From Pseudarthrobacter sp. fls2-241-R2A-127 (GTDB taxonomy: Bacteria; Actinomycetota; Actinomycetes; Actinomycetales; Micrococcaceae): a stretch of DNA of 64,000 nt. The notes under the pieces were generated by a model. It did no database searches and was not told the origin of the DNA. It saw nothing but the letters and a program-made list of their open reading frames with translations. Made by a program: the position numbers and the translations under genes. Shown piece after piece: positions 16,375 through 23,683 of the stretch (positions are counted from its first letter, which is position 1; each line of letters starts with the position of its first letter). The stretch is from contig NZ_JARVSF010000006.1 of assembly GCF_030209355.1 (NCBI RefSeq), positions 1 to 64,000 on the forward strand. The letters are read 5' to 3'.

Positions 16375-17130
16375 TCAGTTGCTGTTGAGCTCGCGGGAGA
16401 TGGCCTCCGCGGCCTCGCGCAGGATGGGAACGGCTTTGTCAGCGAAGTTCTCGTCCACCCTGGATACCGGACCGGATACCGAGATCGCCGTGGGCGTAGG
16501 GGCATTGGGCACCGCCATCGCAAAGCAGCGGACGCCGAGCTCCTGCTCCTCCTCATCAATGGAGTAGCCCCGCTCGCGGATGAGCTTGAGGTCGGCCAGG
16601 AGTTCATCGACGTCGCCGATGCTCTTCGCGGTAGGCGTGGGCATCCCGGCGCGGGCCACGATGCCGCGGACCGTGTCGTCGTCGAGCTGGGCCAGGATTG
16701 CCTTGCCGACGCCGGTGGCGTGGGTGTGGGCACGCCGGCCCACCTCGGTGAACATGCGCATGGAGTGCAGCGACGGGACCTGCGCCACGTAGATCACCAT
16801 GTCCGAATCCAGCACGGCCATGTTGGAGGTCTCCCCCAGGCGGTCCACCAGGGTTTTGAGCTGGGGGCGGGCCAGGGCGCCGAGCTGCTTGTTGGCGCCT
16901 TCGCCAAGCCGGATTAGCCGGGGGCCCAGGGCGTAGCGCCGGTTGGGCAGCTGGCGGATGTAGCCGAGCGATACCAGGGTGCGGAGCAGGCGGTGGATGG
17001 TGGGGAGCGGCAAATCGGTCGAGGAGGACAGTTCACTGAGCGTGACGTCGCCGCCGGCATCCGTGATGAGCTCCAGCAGCTCGAAGACGCGCTCCACCGA
17101 CTGCACTCCGCCAGAGGCTTTTTCTGCCAT
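16375..17130 (-). CDS. IclR family transcriptional regulator
   Basis: A 251-residue repressor/activator of the IclR family. The N-terminal winged helix-turn-helix (residues 8-70, VQSVERVFELLELI through the recognition helix PLPTIHRLLRTL) is followed by a GAF-like effector domain with MVIYVAQVPS, THATGVGKAILA and the C-terminal AISVSGP strand. IclR relatives such as AllR respond to glyoxylate or allantoin. The ATG at 17130 has AGGAGA seven bases upstream; an earlier start at 17175 is less likely. It is divergent from the malic enzyme/malate synthase operon and is the prime candidate regulator of the purine-to-glyoxylate genes. Confidence 0.9.
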   Translation of the reverse strand: MAEKASGGVQSVERVFELLELITDAGGDVTLSELSSSTDLPLPTIHRLLRTLVSLGYIRQLPNRRYALGPRLIRLGEGANKQLGALARPQLKTLVDRLGETSNMAVLDSDMVIYVAQVPSLHSMRMFTEVGRRAHTHATGVGKAILAQLDDDTVRGIVARAGMPTPTAKSIGDVDELLADLKLIRERGYSIDEEEQELGVRCFAMAVPNAPTPTAISVSGPVSRVDENFADKAVPILREAAEAISRELNSN

Positions 17131-17285
17131 TCCGTTGTCTCCTATGGCTCGGAATCCGACAACTCTTATCCGCATCGTGAAAAGAGTCGCTTAGAACACC
17201 CAACATACAGCACCGCCGTGTACTCGGCGACGTCCCTCGGCAGTCATATCGCGAAGGGGTTGTGTTTCCATAAAGTAGATAATAA

Positions 17286-17302
17286 TATCCATAATACGAA
17301 AA
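17286..17302. promoter_or_regulatory. Putative IclR operator (purine regulon site C)
   Basis: On the minus strand this reads TTTTCGTATTATGGATA, 15 of 17 identical to the site at 13410-13426. It lies in the AT-rich divergent region between the IclR gene and malic enzyme, where both autoregulation and control of the glyoxylate operon would be expected. Binding by the neighbouring IclR protein is inference. Confidence 0.5.
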
Positions 17303-17350
17303 TATTCGGATTAGACAGAAGCCGGACAAGGCCTAACAGGAGGACATTCA

Positions 17351-18802
17351 ATGGCGAACCCCAGCCCCGGAAATTCGATCACCCTGCGCGTGGAAGCTCC
17401 GTCGAGCTTCAGCGCCACCAGCGAGCTTGCGGCAGCCGTGGGAGCGGCCGGCGCCGCCATCACCGCACTGGATGTCACTGAGTCCCACCACGAGACCCTC
17501 GTTGTCGACGTCACGTGCAACACGACGGACGACGCCCATGCAGCCCGGGTCAAGGACGCCCTCAACGCCCTCGACGGCGTGACCGTCCAGCACGTCTCGG
17601 ACCGCACCTTCCTGATGCACCTCGGCGGCAAGCTCGAGGTGGTCCCCAAGGTCCCGCTGCGCAACCGCGACGACCTGTCCCGCGCCTACACTCCCGGCGT
17701 CGCCCGCGTTTGCCTGGCCATCGCCGAGGACCCCGCAGCCGCCCGGAACCTGACCGTCAAACGGAACACCGTCGCCGTGGTCACCGATGGCTCCGCCGTG
17801 CTGGGCCTGGGCAACATCGGTCCGGCCGCCGCGCTTCCGGTGATGGAAGGCAAAGCCGCCCTGTTCAAGCAGTTCGCCAACGTGGACGCCTGGCCGGTCT
17901 GCCTTGATACCCAGGACACCGAGGAGATCATCCGCACCGTCAAGCTCCTGGCACCCGTATTCGGCGGCGTAAACCTTGAGGACATCGCCGCTCCCCGCTG
18001 CTTCGAGATCGAGGCGCGGCTGCGCGAAGAACTCGACATTCCGGTCTTCCACGATGACCAGCACGGCACCGCCATCGTCACCCTCGCGGCCCTGGTCAAC
18101 GCGCTCCGCGTGGTGGACAAGAAGATCGAGGACGTGAAGATCGTGGTCTCCGGCGTCGGCGCCGCCGGCTCGGCGATCATCCAGCTGCTCAAGGCCCAAG
18201 GTGCCCGGCACATCGTGGCGGCCGGCCGTTCCGGCGCCATCCACAAGGGCGAGAAGTACGACGACGGGCACCGCACCTGGATCGCCGAAAACACCAACCA
18301 GGAAGGCTTCTCCGGCAGCCTGCACGAGGCCCTGGTGGGTGCCGACGTCTTCATCGGTGTATCCGCCCCGAACATCCTGGACGAAGAGCACGTCGCCTCC
18401 ATGGCAAAGGACTCCATCGTTTTCGCCATGGCCAACCCCACCCCCGAGGTGGATCCGGCCATCGCGTCCCGCCACGCCGCCGTCGTGGCCACCGGACGCA
18501 GCGATTTCCCCAACCAGATCAACAACGTCCTGGCCTTCCCGGGCCTCTTCCGCGGGCTCCTGGACGTCGGCGCCAGCGACATCACCCCGGAAATGCTGGT
18601 GGCCGCCGCGGAGGCAATCGCCAACCGGGTGAATGATAATGAGCTCAATGCCAGCTACATCATCCCGAGCATCTTCGATCCGCACGTGACCGCCAACGTC
18701 GCGGCAGCCGTGGCCGCCGCGGCACACGCCTCAAACGTGGCAACGTCTGCCGTCCCGGCCGATTCCACCAAGGAGCCGGTGGCAGCACTGGCCTCCGCCT
18801 GA
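17351..18802 (+). CDS. NAD(P)-dependent malic enzyme with N-terminal ACT-like domain
   Basis: A 483-residue malic enzyme decarboxylating malate to pyruvate with reduction of NAD(P)+. Residues 1-90 form an ACT-like regulatory domain. The malic N-terminal domain begins near RDDLSRAYTPGVA (catalytic Tyr), followed by EDIAAPRCFEIE and VFHDDQHGTAIV, which bind metal and malate. The Rossmann domain carries VVSGVGAAGSA near residue 262. AGGAGG stands eight bases before the ATG. As first gene of an operon with malate synthase and ureidoglycine aminohydrolase, it would drain malate made from purine-derived glyoxylate. Cofactor preference is not certain. Confidence 0.92.
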   Translation: MANPSPGNSITLRVEAPSSFSATSELAAAVGAAGAAITALDVTESHHETLVVDVTCNTTDDAHAARVKDALNALDGVTVQHVSDRTFLMHLGGKLEVVPKVPLRNRDDLSRAYTPGVARVCLAIAEDPAAARNLTVKRNTVAVVTDGSAVLGLGNIGPAAALPVMEGKAALFKQFANVDAWPVCLDTQDTEEIIRTVKLLAPVFGGVNLEDIAAPRCFEIEARLREELDIPVFHDDQHGTAIVTLAALVNALRVVDKKIEDVKIVVSGVGAAGSAIIQLLKAQGARHIVAAGRSGAIHKGEKYDDGHRTWIAENTNQEGFSGSLHEALVGADVFIGVSAPNILDEEHVASMAKDSIVFAMANPTPEVDPAIASRHAAVVATGRSDFPNQINNVLAFPGLFRGLLDVGASDITPEMLVAAAEAIANRVNDNELNASYIIPSIFDPHVTANVAAAVAAAAHASNVATSAVPADSTKEPVAALASA

Positions 18803-18840
18803 CCGCCCGCTCGACTTCCCGCACAAGGAAAGGACCAGAA

Positions 18841-20439
18841 ATGGCCATCACCGTCACAGATCCCCGGCCGATCAACCGCGCTGAGGAGATCCTCACCCCC
18901 AAGGCACTTGCCTTTGTGGAGGAGCTCCACAACCGGTTCGCCGGCACCCGCAATGAACTCCTGGCGGCGCGCGCCGTCAAGCGGCAGCGGGTGGCAGAAA
19001 CCGGCAAGCTGGACTTCCTGCCGGAGACGCAGGACGTGCGCGACGGCGACTGGAAGGTTGCGCCGGCACCGGCGGCTTTGCAGGACCGCCGGGTTGAGAT
19101 GACCGGCCCGGCCTCACCCGCGAAGATGGCCATCAATGCCCTGAACTCCGGTGCCAAGGTGTGGCTGGCGGACCTCGAGGACGCCAGCACACCCACCTGG
19201 GCCAACGTCATCGACGCCATCCTGAACCTCCGGGATGCCGCCCAGGGCACCCTCAGCTACACCTCGGATGAAGGCAAGGAATACCGCCTGCGCACCGACG
19301 CACCGCTCGCCGTCGTGGTGGCCCGTCCCCGCGGCTGGCACATGCAGGAGAAGCACCTGCTGCTCAACGGCGAACCCGCCGTTGGTGCCCTGGTGGACTT
19401 CGGCCTGCACTTCTTCCACATCGCAAAGCAGCTGGTGCTCAACGGACAGGGCCCGTACTACTACCTGCCGAAGATGGAGAGCCACCTTGAAGCCAGGCTG
19501 TGGAACGACGTCTTCGTGTTCGCCCAGGACTACCTGGGCCTGCACCAGGGCACTATCCGGGCAACGGTCCTGATCGAAACCATCCCGGCCGCCTTCGAAA
19601 TGGACGAGATCCTCTACGAACTGCGGGACCACGCCTCGGGCCTGAACGCGGGCCGCTGGGATTACCTGTTCAGCATCATCAAGTACTTCCGTGATGCCGG
19701 CGAGGAGTTCGTCCTCCCGGACCGCGCCTCCGTGGTGATGACCGCACCGTTCATGCGCGCCTACACCGAGCTCCTGGTCAAGACCTGCCACCGGCGCGGC
19801 GCCTTCGCCATGGGCGGCATGGCTGCCGTCATCCCCAACCGCCGGCACCCGGAAGTGACCGAAGCGGCGTTCGAGAAGGTGCGGGCGGACAAGACCCGCG
19901 AGGCCAATGACGGATTTGACGGCTCCTGGGTGGCGCACCCGGACCTGGTCTCCACCTGCCGCGAGGTTTTCGACTCCGTGCTGGGGGACAGGCCGAACCA
20001 GGTGGACAAGCAGCGTCCGGAGGTTTCGGTCACGGCTGAGCAGCTGCTCGATGTCTCCTCCGCGGACGGCCAGGTCACCGAGGCCGGCCTGCGACTGAAC
20101 CTCTACGTGGCCGTGGCCTATACCGCGGTGTGGCTGTCCGGAAACGGCGCGGTGGCCATCCACAACCTGATGGAGGATGCCGCCACCGCGGAGATCTCCC
20201 GCTCCCAGGTGTGGCAGCAGATCCGCAACAAGTCCGTCCTGGCGGACTCCGGCAACACCGTGACCAAGGAGCTGGTGGAACGGATCCTCGGCGAGGAAAC
20301 GGAACGGCTCCGCACCGAGTTCGGGGACGAGGCGTTCCGCCGCTACTACCAGCCGGCCGGCGAGCTCATCGCTGACATCTGCCTCTCGGACGATTACACG
20401 GACTTCCTCACCACGCCTGCCTACGAACTGGTGGGCTGA
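18841..20439 (+). CDS. aceB: Malate synthase A
   Basis: A 532-residue malate synthase condensing glyoxylate with acetyl-CoA to malate. Length and sequence match the A form (E. coli AceB, about 533 residues), not the 720-residue G form. Conserved segments include LADLEDASTPTW (acidic metal ligand region), PRGWHMQEKH, TVLIETIPAAFEMDEILYEL (recognisable from ETIPAAFEMDE near residue 248) and GRWDYLFS. AAGGAAAGG precedes the ATG. It lies 38 bases after malic enzyme and one base before the next gene. No isocitrate lyase is near, so the glyoxylate source implied by context is purine/ureide breakdown. Confidence 0.95.
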   Translation: MAITVTDPRPINRAEEILTPKALAFVEELHNRFAGTRNELLAARAVKRQRVAETGKLDFLPETQDVRDGDWKVAPAPAALQDRRVEMTGPASPAKMAINALNSGAKVWLADLEDASTPTWANVIDAILNLRDAAQGTLSYTSDEGKEYRLRTDAPLAVVVARPRGWHMQEKHLLLNGEPAVGALVDFGLHFFHIAKQLVLNGQGPYYYLPKMESHLEARLWNDVFVFAQDYLGLHQGTIRATVLIETIPAAFEMDEILYELRDHASGLNAGRWDYLFSIIKYFRDAGEEFVLPDRASVVMTAPFMRAYTELLVKTCHRRGAFAMGGMAAVIPNRRHPEVTEAAFEKVRADKTREANDGFDGSWVAHPDLVSTCREVFDSVLGDRPNQVDKQRPEVSVTAEQLLDVSSADGQVTEAGLRLNLYVAVAYTAVWLSGNGAVAIHNLMEDAATAEISRSQVWQQIRNKSVLADSGNTVTKELVERILGEETERLRTEFGDEAFRRYYQPAGELIADICLSDDYTDFLTTPAYELVG

Positions 20440-20440
20440 G

Positions 20441-21715
20441 ATGGCAGCACCCAAATCCTCGCTCTCCGCGGGGGACCTCGCGCACATTGACGGGCAGCTT
20501 GCCGCCACCGACCGGCTGCTGGAACGGAACTACCCGGGCGACGACGGCTCTCGCCAGCCCGTACACACGGTGTACGTGCCCGCGGACCGGTTCACGCCGT
20601 CGCTCGCGGCCGACTGGGGCGCCCAGGCAACCGCGACGACGGAAGCCCACGGCGGCTTCGGGGAGCTGGGACGGCTGCTGGGCCAGGACGCCGGGCTTGC
20701 CGAAGCCGTGGCGGGCCGCGTGCAGGCCAAGCTCCAGGCCGAACCGATCGAGGACCTGCGCCTGGACTTCGAGGACGGCTTCGGGGACAGGGGCGACGAC
20801 GCCGAGGACGCTGCCGCGGTTGCCGCAGCGTCCGCGGTAGCCCAGGCCGCCGCTGCCGGGACCGCTCCCCCGTTTATCGGCATCCGTTTCAAGTGCTTTG
20901 AGGCTGCCACCCGGGCCCGTGGCCTCCGCACGCTGGACCTGTTCGTCTCCGGCCTCGCCGCCGCCGGCGAATTGCCGGAGGGCCTGGTCCTCACGCTGCC
21001 CAAGGTCACTACCGTGGCGCAGGTGCAGGCGATGGACTACGCCGTGTCCCGGCTGGAGGAGGTCCACGGCCTTCCCGCCGGACGGCTGCGCTTCGAAGTC
21101 CAGGTGGAAACCCCGCAGCTGATCCTCGGCCCGGAAGGAACGTCTCCGGTGGCGCAGCTGCCGCACGCCGTGCCCGGCCGGATCAGCGGGCTGCACTATG
21201 GCACCTACGATTACTCGGCCTCACTCCAGATCTCCGCGGAATACCAGTCCATGGAGCACCCCGTTGCCGACTTCGCCAAAGAGGTCATGCAGCTGGCCGT
21301 GGCCGGTACCGGCATCCGGCTTTCGGACGGGTCCACCAACATCATCCCGGTGGGCGACAACGTGGAGAACGCCTGGCAGCTGCACGGCCGGCTGGTCCGC
21401 AGGTCGCTGGAGCGCGGCTACTACCAAGGCTGGGACCTGCACCCGGCCCAGCTGCCCAGCCGCTTCGCCGCCACCTATGCCTTCTACAGGGAAGGCCTCC
21501 CCGCTGCCGCGGCCCGCCTGCGCAACTACGTGGAACGGACCGAAGGCGGAGTCATGGACGAACCCGCCACCGCCCGGGCACTGGCCGCGTTCGTGCTCCG
21601 CGGGGTCCAGTGCGGCGCGGTTGGCGCCGAGGAAGTCCAGGCGCCTGCCGGCGTCGGAATTCCGCAGCTTACCGGCCTGGCACACCCCCGGCTCGCCACC
21701 ACTTCCAACTCCTAG
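20441..21715 (+). CDS. DUF6986 aldolase/citrate-lyase-like protein
   Basis: A 424-residue protein of the HpcH/HpaI aldolase-CitE-like fold (recognised as the DUF6986 type). Features of the TIM-barrel lyase superfamily are present: EDLRLDFEDGFGDRGDD near residue 108 with metal-binding acidic residues, FEVQVETPQLIL near 222 (catalytic-site Glu), and a conserved GLHYGTYDYSASL near 250. The reaction is unknown. It is translationally tight with malate synthase (starts one base after the stop) and with ureidoglycine aminohydrolase, so a role around glyoxylate, malate or malyl-CoA-type intermediates is plausible but unproven. Confidence 0.8.
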   Translation: MAAPKSSLSAGDLAHIDGQLAATDRLLERNYPGDDGSRQPVHTVYVPADRFTPSLAADWGAQATATTEAHGGFGELGRLLGQDAGLAEAVAGRVQAKLQAEPIEDLRLDFEDGFGDRGDDAEDAAAVAAASAVAQAAAAGTAPPFIGIRFKCFEAATRARGLRTLDLFVSGLAAAGELPEGLVLTLPKVTTVAQVQAMDYAVSRLEEVHGLPAGRLRFEVQVETPQLILGPEGTSPVAQLPHAVPGRISGLHYGTYDYSASLQISAEYQSMEHPVADFAKEVMQLAVAGTGIRLSDGSTNIIPVGDNVENAWQLHGRLVRRSLERGYYQGWDLHPAQLPSRFAATYAFYREGLPAAAARLRNYVERTEGGVMDEPATARALAAFVLRGVQCGAVGAEEVQAPAGVGIPQLTGLAHPRLATTSNS

Positions 21716-21731
21716 GCAAAGGATCCCTTTC

Positions 21732-22544
21732 ATGGGCAAGTACTACTCCCCCACCGGCGGACTCCCGCCGCAGACCCACCTGACCACCGAGCGCGCCATC
21801 GTCACCGAGGCGTACACGGTGATCCCCAAGGGCGTGATGACGGACATCGTCACGTCCAACCTGCCGGGCTTCTCCAACACCCGGTCCTGGATCATCGCCC
21901 GGCCGATTTCGGGCTTCGCCACCACCTTCTCCCAGCTGATCGTCGAGATCGGCCCCGGCGGCGGCGCCCCCAAGGCCGAGTTCGAGGCCGGCGTCGAAGG
22001 CGTCATCTTCGTCACCCGCGGCAACGTGAACCTCACGCTGGACGGCGAACTCCACCCCCTGGAGGAAGGCGGCTACGCCTACCTGGCCGCGGGTTCGGAA
22101 TGGGGCCTGGAGAACGTCTCGGACGACGTCGTGTCCTTCCACTGGATCCGCAAGGCCTACGAACGCCTCGAAGGATACGAGGCAAAGTCCTTCGTCACCA
22201 ACGAGAAGGACGTGGAGCCCACGTCCATGCCGGACACCAACGATGTCTGGAAGACCACCCGGTTCACGGACTCCAGCGACCTCGCGCACGACATGCAGGT
22301 CAACATCGTCACCTTCCAGCCCGGCGGCGTCATCCCGTTCCCGGAAACCCACGTGATGGAGCACGGCCTGTACGTCCTGGAGGGCAAGGCCATGTACCTG
22401 CTGAACAACGACTGGGTGGAGGTGGAAGCAGGCGACTTCATGTGGCTGCGCGCCTTCTGCCCGCAGGCCTGCTACGCCGGCGGCCCCGGCGAGTTCCGCT
22501 ACCTGCTGTACAAGGACATGAACCGCCAGGTGAAGCTCACCTAG
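21732..22544 (+). CDS. allE: (S)-ureidoglycine aminohydrolase
   Basis: A 270-residue bicupin that releases ammonia from (S)-ureidoglycine to give ureidoglycolate, using Mn2+. Two cupin repeats are visible: residues 75-125 (VEGVIFVTRGNVNLTL) and 200-260 (MEHGLYVLEGKAMYLLNNDW, recognisable from HGLYVLEG). Conserved C-terminal WLRAFCPQACYAGGPG is typical of AllE/UGHY. I start at ATG 21732, after AAAGGA; the longer open frame upstream overlaps the previous gene and lacks family similarity. Last gene of the malic enzyme-malate synthase operon, tying glyoxylate use to allantoin nitrogen release. Confidence 0.92.
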   Translation: MGKYYSPTGGLPPQTHLTTERAIVTEAYTVIPKGVMTDIVTSNLPGFSNTRSWIIARPISGFATTFSQLIVEIGPGGGAPKAEFEAGVEGVIFVTRGNVNLTLDGELHPLEEGGYAYLAAGSEWGLENVSDDVVSFHWIRKAYERLEGYEAKSFVTNEKDVEPTSMPDTNDVWKTTRFTDSSDLAHDMQVNIVTFQPGGVIPFPETHVMEHGLYVLEGKAMYLLNNDWVEVEAGDFMWLRAFCPQACYAGGPGEFRYLLYKDMNRQVKLT

Positions 22545-22571
22545 GCCGGCAGCCCGGCTGCATGTGGCGCG

Positions 22572-23279
22572 TCAGTGATCCTGGCGCGCCAGCAGCCGGC
22601 CGATGGCGCTTGACCCCAGGTTCTCCAGCAGGTCGCGGGGGCCTTCATAGACCTCGACGGCGCCCGCATCGCGCAGTTCCGCCGCACTGATTCCCCCGCA
22701 GGTAACGCCGATCGCCGGAATGCCCAGCGCAGCGGCGGCCTTCATATCCCACACGGCGTCCCCGACATAGACGGCGTTCCCGGCGTCGATGCCGAGGGCT
22801 TCCAGCGCCGCCGCAAGGATATCCGGCGCCGGCTTGCTTTCCTCGGCGTCGTTGGAACTCGTGGCGGCATCGATGAAGGCGTCTGCGTCCAGCACGGAGC
22901 GCATCACGTGCAGGTCCTTTTCCCGGGCCGAGGAGGCAAGCGCCACCGCAAGGCCGTGGTCGTGGCATTGCCCCAGGAGGTCCTTTGCACCTGCGAACGC
23001 ACGAAGCGAGGGCCAGTGCGAGGCATACAGGGCGCCGTGGCTGGCCATGATGTCCTCGTCTTCGGAGCGGTCACGGCCCGGCGGCAGGAGGTTGTCCACC
23101 AGGCGGGCGCCGCCCATGCCCACCAAGTGGTGGATGGCCGCCATTGGAACGTCGTGTCCGTACTGGCGGAACGCGCCCCACCAGGCGACGGTGTGGAGAT
23201 AGGACGAGTCGATCAGCGTCCCGTCGACGTCGAAGAGGACCCCGTGGCCGGCACCAGGAGAGGCAGCGGTTCCGGTCAT
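22572..23279 (-). CDS. HAD family hydrolase
   Basis: A 235-residue phosphatase of the haloacid dehalogenase superfamily, beta-phosphoglucomutase/Gph-like. Motif I is FDVDGTLID (residues 16-24), motif II Ser-Ser in LASSAREKD near 114, motif III Lys in ESKPAPDI near 148, motif IV GDAVWDM near 173. An alpha-helical cap fills residues 30-90. The substrate is unknown. Its start overlaps the end of the YegP-like gene by four bases, so the two are probably co-translated. It converges on the ureidoglycine aminohydrolase gene. Confidence 0.85.
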   Translation of the reverse strand: MTGTAASPGAGHGVLFDVDGTLIDSSYLHTVAWWGAFRQYGHDVPMAAIHHLVGMGGARLVDNLLPPGRDRSEDEDIMASHGALYASHWPSLRAFAGAKDLLGQCHDHGLAVALASSAREKDLHVMRSVLDADAFIDAATSSNDAEESKPAPDILAAALEALGIDAGNAVYVGDAVWDMKAAAALGIPAIGVTCGGISAAELRDAGAVEVYEGPRDLLENLGSSAIGRLLARQDH

Positions 23280-23569
23280 CGGCCGATGGCCGTCCGCCGC
23301 ACGTCAGGTGCCTTCTTCCGTTTCGCGGCATCCTCCTTAGGGGAGCTGACAGGCCGCACCCGTTCGCGGATGACTGAACCCGCGCCGTCCAGGCTCCTGT
23401 CCCGGATGAGGCCGGTACCCGCGATCTCCCTGGCCATCGCGACGCCTGCGACGGCCGCCCTTTTGGTGGGGAAGGTCACTGAAATGGCCATCAGGTTCCC
23501 GCTTCCGTCCATCATCCTGATCCGGTATCCGCCGTCAGGGGCATCCACGAGTTCAAAAAATCCGGCCAC
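23276..23569 (-). CDS. YegP/DUF1508 family protein
   Basis: A 97-residue protein beginning AGFFELVDAPDGGYRIRMMDGSG (short core FFELVDAPDGGYRIRM), which fits a single DUF1508 (YegP) repeat; a basic tail of 45 residues follows. I choose GTG 23569, ten bases after GGAGG; a GTG 24 bases upstream is possible. YegP-type proteins are small stress-associated proteins of unclear function. The four-base overlap with the HAD gene suggests an operon. Confidence 0.7.
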   Translation of the reverse strand: MAGFFELVDAPDGGYRIRMMDGSGNLMAISVTFPTKRAAVAGVAMAREIAGTGLIRDRSLDGAGSVIRERVRPVSSPKEDAAKRKKAPDVRRTAIGR

Positions 23570-23628
23570 AACAATCACTCCTCCGTCAATCACGGCATTG
23601 TGCTGGGGAGCACTCCATGAGGTGTTAG

Positions 23629-23640
23629 TAAGTATACTTA
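23629..23640. promoter_or_regulatory. Perfect palindrome TAAGTATACTTA
   Basis: A 12-base perfect palindrome in the AT-rich segment 60 bases upstream of the YegP-like gene and downstream of the converging direction of the GH15 gene. It is a plausible regulator site or extended promoter element for the YegP/HAD operon; the protein is unknown. Confidence 0.35.
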
Positions 23641-23683
23641 TCTATCCTGCGAAGGAGAAGTTCAGGCCCCGGCCCGCGCCGCC

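Noticed and set aside
21198..21731. Upstream extension of the ureidoglycine aminohydrolase frame
   Set aside because: It overlaps the DUF6986 gene out of frame, is Pro/Ser/Arg-rich and lacks similarity; the ATG at 21732 has a ribosome site.
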